From a bacterium (GTDB lineage: Bacteria; Actinomycetota; Acidimicrobiia; Acidimicrobiales; Ilumatobacteraceae): a stretch of DNA of 5,404 nt. Positions 1 through 5,404 of this stretch are shown piece by piece (the stretch's first letter is position 1; the number at the start of each line of letters is the position of its first letter). Where the stretch lies: the NCBI GenBank assembly GCA_029978815.1, contig JAPOIQ010000106.1, positions 1-5,404 of the forward strand, read 5' to 3'. Below the pieces are notes generated by a model. It had not been told where the DNA came from, searched no databases, and was given only the letters and a program-made list of their open reading frames with translations. The translations under genes were made by a program, and so were the position numbers.

Positions 1-1
1 C

Positions 2-1909
2 GCGAGGTCTATTGGTTCCGGGTTAGCGAAAGCCGCAGTGGCCGGCATCGTCGATGGGCACGAAACCGATCTCAGCACCGTCCTCGCCGATGGCCAACAG
101 GTCGCAATCATCACGTCCAATACCGACGAAGGCCGACACGTGCTTCGGCATTCGACCGCCCATGTCCTGGCCCAAGCGGTTACCCGTCTTTTCCCCGGAG
201 CGAAATTCTCCGTTGGCCCAGCAATCGAGAATGGCTTCTATTACGACTTCGATTTACCCGATGGCAGAACATTTTCTGATGATGACCTCGTTGATATTCA
301 GCGAGAGATGGAACGGATCGTTAAAGAAGTTCAGCCATTTGTCCGTTCGGAGATGACACCGGCGGAAGCACTCCAACTCTTTGCTGATCAGCCCTATAAA
401 TGCGAGATTATTCAGCGAGTCACCAGTGCCCACGGCGACGCTCTTGATGCGGGTGAAGTTGGCGCAGGCGATGTCATTAGCGCTTATCGAAATTCCGAAT
501 CATTCGTCGACATGTGCGTTGGACCACACGTTCCGACCACCGGAAAGCTTCAGCATTTTGCTCTCCAACGAACCTCAGGGGCGTACTGGCGAGGTTCGGA
601 GGAAGCCCGAATGTTGCAGCGTATTTACGGAACTGCATGGGAATCAAAAAAAGCGCTCGACGAGCACCTCACTCAACTTGAGGAAGCCGCCAAGCGTGAT
701 CACCGGCGCCTCGCCACTGAACTTGATTTACTGAGTTTCCCGTCGGAGATCGGCGGCGGGCTCGCTATTTGGCACCCAAAGGGCGCAACGGTTCGCCGCA
801 TCATGGAGGACTACAGCCGCGAGCGACATGAGCGCGGGGGCTATCAATTTGTGTTCACCCCTCACCTCGCCAACGGCAAGTTGTTTTCAACTTCAGGGCA
901 TTTGGATTACTACGCGGATGGCATGTACCCGCCAATGGAGATGGATAACGGCACGTACTACATGAAGCCGATGAATTGTCCAATGCATTGCCTTGTCTTT
1001 GGTAGTCGTCAGCGCAGCTATCGCGAATTGCCGATCAGGTTGTTCGAATTAGGCAACGTGTATCGCTATGAGCGCGCCGGAACCCTTCACGGGCTCCTTC
1101 GTATTCGCGGTTTCACCCAAGATGACAGCCATATTTTCTGTCGAGAGGATCAACTTGCCGACGAGGTCGCTTCGCTATTGGACTTTGTGCTGTCGGTACT
1201 TCGGGCGTTCGGCTTCGATGATTTCACGTTCAATCTGTCGACAAAAGATCCGAACAAGTTCGTTGGATCAGACGAGATTTGGGAAAAGGCGACCGATGCA
1301 CTCCGCGAGGCTCTCGACAAACACGGCCTTGAGTACGGAGTGAAAGAAGGGGACGCCGCGTTCTACGGACCAAAGATCGACATTGATGTACGTGATGCAA
1401 TTGGACGTTCCTGGCAACTTTCAACGATTCAGGCCGATTTCAATAATCCGGAACGTTTTGACCTCGAATACATCGGCGCGGACAATGCGCGACATAGGCC
1501 AATCATGTTGCACCGGGCTCTCTTCGGCTCGATTGAACGATTCTTCGGGGTTCTGCTTGAGCACTACGCAGGTGCATTCCCAACCTGGCTCGCACCTGTG
1601 CAAGTCAGAGTGCTTCCTGTCGCCGCAGCCCACGAGGAATACGCCCTAGAGGTCGAACGAACTCTCGCCGATGCTGGCATTCGTGTCGATCGTGTTGACG
1701 CCAATGACGGACTTGGAAAACGCATCCGGTCAGCCAAGCTTGAAAAATTCCCTTACGTGCTTGTTGTCGGCGACGATGATGTGAAGAATCAGACCGTTGG
1801 GGTGAACCCACGCGGTGGGGAAGTTGAGCGAGATGTTGCGCTGACTACATTCCTCAGCACCATTGCATCTGAGATTCAGCAGGGGACCTCACAGGCGATG
1901 TCAGCGTGA
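2..1909 (+). CDS. thrS: Threonine--tRNA ligase (ThrRS), 5'-truncated by window edge
   Basis: Charges tRNA-Thr with threonine in the cytoplasm, and edits mischarged Ser-tRNA-Thr. The reading frame is open to the left edge: codons from position 2 read ARSIGSGLAKAAVAGIVDG, typical of the end of the N-terminal TGS domain. The GTG at 38 is therefore an internal Val and the real start lies outside the window. Editing-domain motifs follow: HSTAH (histidines at 149-151 and 161-163) and CVGPH (Cys 515-517, His 527-529). The class II catalytic core has the three expected zinc ligands: Cys in NCPMH (977-979), His in DDSHIFC (1130-1132) and His in MLHRALFGS (1511-1513), the last within motif 3. Motif 2 is the YRYE...RIRGFTQDD stretch. 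A C-terminal anticodon-binding domain covers roughly 1590-1860. No expected key residue is missing. The stop overlaps the next start by four bases, implying translational coupling. Assignment is close to certain. Confidence 0.98.
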   Translation, partial: ARSIGSGLAKAAVAGIVDGHETDLSTVLADGQQVAIITSNTDEGRHVLRHSTAHVLAQAVTRLFPGAKFSVGPAIENGFYYDFDLPDGRTFSDDDLVDIQREMERIVKEVQPFVRSEMTPAEALQLFADQPYKCEIIQRVTSAHGDALDAGEVGAGDVISAYRNSESFVDMCVGPHVPTTGKLQHFALQRTSGAYWRGSEEARMLQRIYGTAWESKKALDEHLTQLEEAAKRDHRRLATELDLLSFPSEIGGGLAIWHPKGATVRRIMEDYSRERHERGGYQFVFTPHLANGKLFSTSGHLDYYADGMYPPMEMDNGTYYMKPMNCPMHCLVFGSRQRSYRELPIRLFELGNVYRYERAGTLHGLLRIRGFTQDDSHIFCREDQLADEVASLLDFVLSVLRAFGFDDFTFNLSTKDPNKFVGSDEIWEKATDALREALDKHGLEYGVKEGDAAFYGPKIDIDVRDAIGRSWQLSTIQADFNNPERFDLEYIGADNARHRPIMLHRALFGSIERFFGVLLEHYAGAFPTWLAPVQVRVLPVAAAHEEYALEVERTLADAGIRVDRVDANDGLGKRIRSAKLEKFPYVLVVGDDDVKNQTVGVNPRGGEVERDVALTTFLSTIASEIQQGTSQAMSA

Positions 1910-2421
1910 GCGATCTCGAAATTCTGTGGAACGGCTGGCGAAACAACTACGTCAGAACTGGTTCAGAGGGTGGGTCCGGGAGCGTCTTCACCAGGCTGAT
2001 TTCCTCTGGCGAACCTGATACGTCGACGTACATCGTTCACCGAAGTGAGACATGTTTTGCGGTGTTGAATATCTACCCGTACTCGACCGGGCACCTTCTT
2101 GTCGTTCCGTATCGCGAGGTCGCAGCAATTGACGAGCTTGAGCCGAGTGAACTGAGCGACTTGTGGGCCGTTGTCAACAACGGTGTCATCGCACTTCGGT
2201 CGTCCCATCAGCCAGAGGGATTCAATATCGGTATCAATATGGGAAAGCCCGCAGGGGGCTCCGTGGCGGAACACCTGCATGTTCACGTGGTTCCCCGTTG
2301 GACGGGGGATTCAAATTTCATGACCGCAGTTGCGCAGTCTCGGACAATTCCGGAAGCGCTTGACGTGACCTATGACCGAATCAAGCATGAATGGCCAACC
2401 TCTAACCTCGGAATAGGGTGA
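1906..2421 (+). CDS. HIT-family protein, probable Ap4A phosphorylase/hydrolase (Rv2613c-like)
   Basis: A 171-residue histidine-triad protein. The signature HLHVHVVPRW sits at residues 123-132, with His125 as the expected nucleophile. It is preceded by NIGINMGKPAGGSVAEH (107-123) and by the NIYPYSTGHLLVVPYR strand (55-70), both characteristic of this branch. The M. tuberculosis protein at the same locus position is a diadenosine tetraphosphate phosphorylase, so cleavage of Ap4A-type dinucleotides is the best guess; a general nucleotide hydrolase/transferase role is possible. The start is GTG at 1906, sharing GTGA with the thrS stop. The frame is closed by a TGA at 1870-1872 with no better start between, and no strong ribosome-binding site is visible, consistent with coupled translation. 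Near the N-terminus, where many relatives have a zinc-type CxxC, this protein reads SVFT (residues 26-29). Family is certain; exact substrate is inferred. Confidence 0.93.
   Translation: MSDLEILWNGWRNNYVRTGSEGGSGSVFTRLISSGEPDTSTYIVHRSETCFAVLNIYPYSTGHLLVVPYREVAAIDELEPSELSDLWAVVNNGVIALRSSHQPEGFNIGINMGKPAGGSVAEHLHVHVVPRWTGDSNFMTAVAQSRTIPEALDVTYDRIKHEWPTSNLGIG
2415..2418 (+). promoter_or_regulatory. Ribosome-binding site for the membrane protein gene
   Basis: AGGG seven bases before the ATG at 2426, lying over the last codons of the HIT gene. It supports 2426 as the start and translation of the small gene as a real product. A GAAGAG directly abuts the ATG but is too close to act as the main site. 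Confidence 0.55.
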
Positions 2422-2425
2422 AGAG

Positions 2426-2929
2426 ATGACGGACGAATCCCCTCGTTTGACAGATGATGATGTCGTTGACGTCCTCCCAGAAGATCTCGACCCCCGCGCC
2501 TTCGAGGGCGCCTACCGTTTTCCTGATAATTCACGTCGTCGGGTGCCGGCAGCGATGTATTGCGTCTTAGGCCTTGGGTCGATTTTCGCTGCCTCGGGAG
2601 ACCTCACATCGCTGAACGGCGGCGTGTTGGCGGCGGGTGTAGGGCTCCTCATATTTGGGCTCTATGGACTGATGTCGGGTCGCAAGATGACGATTGATGA
2701 GCGAGCGGCGTTGGTCGCATCGCAGCAAGCAGTCGGTTTCGCGGTTGGTCACGCATCGGCCCAGCAGGTGTGGCGAGGAGTTATGAGCCGACCAACTTGG
2801 CGTGTTTTGGCTTACTCGGGTGAGGTGCCCCCTCGGCAACGTGCGTTGGTGCTCGTCGATGCAGTGACCGGTGAGGTTATTGAACACATCGTCGAAGACA
2901 ATGTTGAAGAGGACGTTGATCATGCTTGA
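2426..2929 (+). CDS. Small two-helix membrane protein of unknown function
   Basis: A 167-residue protein that I do not recognise as a named family. Residues 1-35 are acidic (DDDVVDVLPEDLD) and lack a signal peptide. Two hydrophobic segments follow at about 40-58 and 65-83, joined by a short Gly/Asn loop, then a basic SGRK. This suggests a hairpin anchor with both ends in the cytoplasm. Residues 88-160 form a soluble domain: an Ala-rich helix (DERAALVASQQAVGFAVGH), then strand-like WRVLAYSGEVPPRQ and RALVLVDAVTGEVIEHI, ending in an acidic tail. The helix-then-strands shape with a terminal D-x-x-TGEV is loosely PepSY-like; this is a visual resemblance only. It sits between the HIT gene and pgsA, where M. 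tuberculosis has no gene, and overlaps pgsA by eight bases. A role tied to the membrane lipid enzymes is possible from context but unproven. Spacing and the upstream AGGG argue that it is real. Confidence 0.85.
   Translation: MTDESPRLTDDDVVDVLPEDLDPRAFEGAYRFPDNSRRRVPAAMYCVLGLGSIFAASGDLTSLNGGVLAAGVGLLIFGLYGLMSGRKMTIDERAALVASQQAVGFAVGHASAQQVWRGVMSRPTWRVLAYSGEVPPRQRALVLVDAVTGEVIEHIVEDNVEEDVDHA
2906..2913 (+). promoter_or_regulatory. Ribosome-binding site deciding the pgsA start
   Basis: GAAGAGGA ends eight bases before the ATG at 2922, an ideal spacing. It lies inside the end of the preceding gene. It favours 2922 over the in-frame upstream ATGs at 2871 and 2901, which would add residues absent from the family and lengthen the overlap. 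Confidence 0.75.
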
Positions 2930-3653
2930 TGGCCAATTTCGTGGTCCCGTTGATCGCATGGTGCGCCCAATCGGCCGAGCGCTATTGAAGACGAAACTGA
3001 CGCCTGATCATCTCACTTTTTTTGGCCTCGTCATCGCTGGATTTGCGGCGGTGGCTGTTGGTTCGGGTCGTCTCATTCTTGGTTTGATTCTGGTCATTCT
3101 TGCCGCTCTTCCAGACCTGTTTGATGGCGCCCTAGCGAAGGCGAGCAATTCGTCGAGTCAGCGCGGAGCATTCTTTGATTCGACGATGGATCGGGTGACT
3201 GACAATCTGCTACTCGGTGGTATGGCCTGGTATTTCGCCGATACATACTCCGCTCGCATGACCGTCCTGCCATTCGCCGTTGCATCTGTCGCATCGCTCA
3301 TCTCGTATCAGCGGGCAAAGGCTGAGTCGCTTGGTCTAGACGCCAAGGGCGGCCTCATGGAACGTGCCGAACGAATCGTCATGCTGTGCCTCGGATTGCT
3401 ACTTGAGGGCCTCGGTCTCGACCCGGCACTTGTGGTTGTCCTTTGGATCTTGCTCGTGCTCATTACGTTCACTGCGATCTTTCGATTTGTGAAGGTTTGG
3501 AAGCAAGCAGAAGTAGCCGCCGTCACTCAGGAACGAATCGACCTGCGGCGTGAGCGGCGGGGCGACCGCCGCAACGATCGCGCCGACCGAATCGAAGAGC
3601 GGCGGTTGGTTGTGCAGCGACGTCGAGAGGATCGCAGACGCGGTTCGAGCTGA
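2922..3653 (+). CDS. pgsA: CDP-alcohol phosphatidyltransferase, probable phosphatidylinositol phosphate synthase
   Basis: An integral membrane enzyme of 243 residues. By family and locus it should condense CDP-diacylglycerol with inositol 1-phosphate to give phosphatidylinositol phosphate and CMP. The CDP-alcohol motif is DxxDGxxAK-x8-GxxxDxxxD, with Asp65, Asp68, Gly69, Ala72, Lys73, Gly82, Asp86 and Asp90; the four Asp bind the metals. The usual Arg after Ala is Lys here. Hydrophobic segments at about 31-49, 51-64, 94-108, 112-128, 150-168 and 169-188 fit the six-helix family fold. SYQRAKAESLG (128-138) and MERAER (146-151) resemble the basic inositol-phosphate-binding elements of actinobacterial PIP synthases, which favours that role over phosphatidylglycerophosphate synthase. 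Residues 204-243 form a very charged tail with 17 Arg and 10 acidic residues; this makes the protein longer than the roughly 217-residue mycobacterial PgsA1. The start at 2922 is chosen on the ribosome-binding site and overlaps the upstream gene by eight bases. Confidence 0.92.
   Translation: MLDGQFRGPVDRMVRPIGRALLKTKLTPDHLTFFGLVIAGFAAVAVGSGRLILGLILVILAALPDLFDGALAKASNSSSQRGAFFDSTMDRVTDNLLLGGMAWYFADTYSARMTVLPFAVASVASLISYQRAKAESLGLDAKGGLMERAERIVMLCLGLLLEGLGLDPALVVVLWILLVLITFTAIFRFVKVWKQAEVAAVTQERIDLRRERRGDRRNDRADRIEERRLVVQRRREDRRRGSS
3554..3572 (+). other. Perfect GC-rich hairpin inside the pgsA tail
   Basis: GCGGCGG (3554-3560) and CCGCCGC (3566-3572) are exact reverse complements around a five-base GGCGA loop. 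The structure lies in the coding DNA of the Arg-rich tail, about 80 bases before the pgsA stop. No T-run follows, so it is not a Rho-independent terminator. It may only reflect Arg codons (CGG, CGC, CGA), or it may influence mRNA stability or ribosome pace ahead of the acyltransferase gene. Confidence 0.45.
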
Positions 3654-3654
3654 G

Positions 3655-4533
3655 ATGTCTCGACAACTCAGACTATTTAAGACTGGCGAAGCCGTGATCC
3701 GAAGGATTCCGCCATCAGTTCTCCAAGGGATGTGTGCCGTGGTTGGAGTGGCAAGTCGGATCTTCGCACGAGACGCAAGACGTCAAGCAGCACGGCATCA
3801 ACGGCGTATTGCACCGAACCTTCGAAGTCGGGAAATCGCTCGACGAGTTGATGCCGTCTTCGCGGGCTATGCGCGCTACTGGTTGGAGAGCCTTCGTCTT
3901 CCGTATCTTTCGTCGTCTGTTGTGAACAATGCGATTTCCGTGCACGGATATGACCATGTTGAGGAGGCGCTGAGTCGCGGCAACGGTGTCATCCTTGCTC
4001 TCCCTCATCTTGGAGGGTGGGAGTGGGCCGGAAGATGGCTTGCAGATCGGGGAGTGGCGGTCTTTGCTGTCGCTGAACGCCTTGGCGACGAAGCTGTTCA
4101 TGAATATCTCACCGATTTACGGGCCAAACTTGGTATTCAGGTCATTCCGCTTGACTCATCTTCAGGCGGACGAGTTCTTGCTGCTCTCCGAGAAAACGCA
4201 GTCGTGTGTCTCATTTCAGATCGTGACCTCCAAGGTGACGGCGTAGAAGTTTCCTTTTTTGGTGAACGAACGACAGTTCCCGGTGGGCCGGCCACACTTG
4301 CGCTTCGTACTGGGGCGCAGATTCTTCCCACCGCCGTTTTCCACTCACCTGGCGTCGACGGTCACATCGGGCTGGTAAAACCGCCACTCGAGGTAACACG
4401 CTCAGCGGCGCCCCTTCGTCAAGACGTTGCACGGATCACGCAGAACCTCACCGACGAACTTGCGGAATTCATCCGGAGAGATCCCGGTCAATGGCATCTG
4501 TTGCAGCCCAACTGGCCAAGTGATCGGAGATGA
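3655..4533 (+). CDS. patA: PatA/LpxL-type lysophospholipid acyltransferase, probable PIM acyltransferase
   Basis: A 292-residue member of the LPLAT (HtrB/LpxL/PatA) superfamily. In mycobacteria PatA moves palmitate from acyl-CoA to the 6-position of the mannose of PIM1/PIM2 at the inner face of the plasma membrane. Family landmarks are GYARYWLESLRLP (71-83), the catalytic LPHLGGWEWAG (116-126) with an HX4E pair at His118 and Glu123, VAERLGDEAVHEYL (139-152), CLISDRDLQGDGVEVSFFGE (185-204), and the terminal WHLLQPNWPSD (280-290). The second catalytic position, Glu200 of M. smegmatis PatA in an AERD context, aligns by eye with Asp189 in SDRD. The start is ATG 3655, one base after the pgsA stop; the ribosome-binding site is weak, so coupled translation is likely. 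A GTG at 3550 is in frame but would add 35 residues encoded wholly inside the pgsA tail. Acyl donor and acceptor are inferred from locus and family. Confidence 0.92.
   Translation: MSRQLRLFKTGEAVIRRIPPSVLQGMCAVVGVASRIFARDARRQAARHQRRIAPNLRSREIARRVDAVFAGYARYWLESLRLPYLSSSVVNNAISVHGYDHVEEALSRGNGVILALPHLGGWEWAGRWLADRGVAVFAVAERLGDEAVHEYLTDLRAKLGIQVIPLDSSSGGRVLAALRENAVVCLISDRDLQGDGVEVSFFGERTTVPGGPATLALRTGAQILPTAVFHSPGVDGHIGLVKPPLEVTRSAAPLRQDVARITQNLTDELAEFIRRDPGQWHLLQPNWPSDRR
4526..4529 (+). promoter_or_regulatory. Ribosome-binding site for the pimA-like gene
   Basis: GGAG ten bases before the ATG at 4540, partly in the last codon of the acyltransferase and just before its TGA. It fixes 4540 as the start of the mannosyltransferase. 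Confidence 0.65.
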
Positions 4534-4539
4534 TTATCC

Positions 4540-5404
4540 ATGACTGGTGAAGCTCTTCGGGTTGCAATGTTCTGTCCTTACAGTTTGAGCATTCCTGGAG
4601 GGGTGCAGACTCAAGTCCTTGGGCTGGCGCATGCACTTCGCCGCAGCGGTCACGAGGTGAGAGTCCTCGGTCCATGTGACGGGCCTCCACCTGCTCCGTT
4701 TGTGACCCCTCTCGGCGATTCGCTTCCAACGGCAGCGAACGGATCGATTGCGCCTCTCGCTCCTGACCCAAGCGCTGCGTTGAGAACAATACGTGTGCTC
4801 CGCGATGAACAATTTGACGTCTGGCACCTTCATGAGCCTCTTGCGCCAGGCCCAACACTTACTGCGCTGACGTTGCGGACAAGGCCGATCGTTGCGACCT
4901 TTCACGCTGCGGGACGCTCAAGTAGCTATCGCTTTTTGAAACCAGTCCTTAAGCCATTGGTGAAGAGAATTGATCACAAGGTTGCGGTGTCGAGTGACGC
5001 AAAAGAACTTGTCGAAGGCCACTTTCCAGGAGAGTATGAGGTGCTCTTTAACGGTGTTGAACTCGATTCAACTGAGTCTGCTGGTCTCGTCGGCGAGAGG
5101 GTGAATGATCGAAATGAGACTGAGCAATCGGTTCTGTTTGTTGGTCGTCATGAGGAACGAAAAGGGTTGAGCACGCTTCTTGAAGCAGTTGAGATTCTGT
5201 ATAGAGAGCACAACTCGCGTGTGACATGTCACATCATTGGACATGGCCCTGATAGCGAGCGGTTGCGCGAGAAATATGCGGACCCCGAGCGCTTTCGGTG
5301 GCATGGTCAAGTCTCAGAGGTTGAAAAATTGTCGCGAATGCGTGGCGCAACAGCCTTTGTTGCTCCGGCGCTACGAGGAGAATCGTTTGGGGTGGTGCTG
5401 CTAG
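4540..5404 (+). CDS. pimA: GT4 glycosyltransferase, probable phosphatidylinositol mannosyltransferase PimA, 3'-truncated
   Basis: The first 288 codons of a GT-B fold, GT4-family enzyme; the frame stays open to the window edge (the last four bases read CTA plus the G of the next codon). PimA transfers mannose from GDP-mannose to the 2-position of the inositol of PI, at the cytoplasmic face of the membrane. Matches to mycobacterial PimA in order: MFCPYSLSIPGGVQ (10-23) with the Gly-Gly loop, NGSIA (67-71), DVWHLHEP (93-100), IVATFH with His122, FNGVELD (170-176), VLFVGRHEERKG (198-209) with donor-phosphate Arg203 and Lys208, IIGHGP (232-237), FRWHGQV (252-258), and ESFGVVL (281-287) with Glu281 opening the EX7E motif. 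The N-terminal acceptor-binding half is complete; the end of the C-terminal GDP-mannose domain is missing. Around the acceptor site, residues equal to PimA Tyr62 and Arg68 are Ala66 and Pro72. A related GT4 enzyme with another lipid acceptor cannot be excluded, but the locus strongly supports PimA. Confidence 0.92.
   Translation, partial: MTGEALRVAMFCPYSLSIPGGVQTQVLGLAHALRRSGHEVRVLGPCDGPPPAPFVTPLGDSLPTAANGSIAPLAPDPSAALRTIRVLRDEQFDVWHLHEPLAPGPTLTALTLRTRPIVATFHAAGRSSSYRFLKPVLKPLVKRIDHKVAVSSDAKELVEGHFPGEYEVLFNGVELDSTESAGLVGERVNDRNETEQSVLFVGRHEERKGLSTLLEAVEILYREHNSRVTCHIIGHGPDSERLREKYADPERFRWHGQVSEVEKLSRMRGATAFVAPALRGESFGVVLL

Noticed and set aside
38..40. GTG as the start codon of thrS
   Set aside because: The frame continues upstream to the window edge with sequence typical of the TGS domain (SIGSGLAKAAVAG), so this GTG is an internal Val and the gene is 5'-truncated.
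2871..2921. Upstream ATGs at 2871 and 2901 as pgsA starts
   Set aside because: They add up to 17 residues (51 bases) inside the previous gene. The strong GAAGAGGA at 2906-2913 is ideally placed for 2922 and downstream of both earlier ATGs.
3017..3023. T-runs (3017-3023, 4255-4260) and A-run (646-652) as terminators or frameshift sites
   Set aside because: None follows a GC-rich stem, and all lie in intact coding frames whose protein motifs continue correctly on both sides.
3550..3654. GTG at 3550 as the acyltransferase start
   Set aside because: The added 35 residues are encoded inside the Arg-rich pgsA tail, do not resemble the PatA N-terminus and have no well-spaced ribosome-binding site. 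ATG 3655 directly follows the pgsA stop.
4469..4905. Two long antisense open frames (4469-4858 and 4534-4905, minus strand)
   Set aside because: They lie opposite the start of the PimA-like gene, overlap each other, encode Arg/His-rich sequence without recognisable motifs, and are best explained as shadows of the real gene.
5402..5404. TAG at the window end as a stop for the mannosyltransferase
   Set aside because: It is out of frame. The gene reads CTA at 5401-5403 followed by the first base of the next codon, so it runs on past the window.

Overview
This window holds one uninterrupted, plus-strand, operon-like run of six protein genes with no intergenic gap longer than six bases. The gene order is thrS (threonyl-tRNA synthetase, 5' end cut by the window), a HIT-family nucleotide phosphorylase/hydrolase, a small two-helix membrane protein, a CDP-alcohol phosphatidyltransferase (pgsA-like), a PatA/LpxL-type acyltransferase, and a PimA-like GT4 mannosyltransferase (3' end cut). 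Apart from the small membrane protein, this is the order known from Mycobacterium tuberculosis (Rv2614c thrS, Rv2613c, Rv2612c pgsA1, Rv2611c patA, Rv2610c pimA). That makes it the phosphatidylinositol / phosphatidylinositol-mannoside (PIM) start-up locus of Actinomycetota.

The organism is most likely an actinobacterium outside the mycobacteria. Base composition looks only moderately GC-rich (by eye, not counted), well below mycobacteria or Streptomyces. The proteins are recognisable but clearly diverged from the mycobacterial ones. An Acidimicrobiia-type aquatic lineage would fit, but that is inference.

Layout: 2-1909 thrS; 1906-2421 HIT protein, overlapping thrS by four bases (GTGA); 2426-2929 membrane protein of unknown function; 2922-3653 pgsA-like, overlapping the previous gene by eight bases; 3655-4533 acyltransferase, one base after the pgsA stop; 4540 to the window edge pimA-like. 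The inferred pathway is: the PgsA-like enzyme makes phosphatidylinositol phosphate (PI after dephosphorylation), PimA adds the first mannose from GDP-mannose, and the PatA-like enzyme acylates that mannose. ThrRS and the HIT protein are conserved neighbours without a clear biochemical role in the lipid pathway, although ThrRS is an aminoacyl-tRNA synthetase that could generate Ap4A and the HIT protein may degrade it.

I see no mobile element, CRISPR array, RNA gene, convincing promoter or Rho-independent terminator. The window is mostly ordinary core genome. The points worth a second look are the inserted membrane protein, the Arg-rich C-terminal tail of the PgsA-like protein with a GC-rich hairpin in its coding DNA, and substitutions at positions known to matter in the PgsA, PatA and PimA families.
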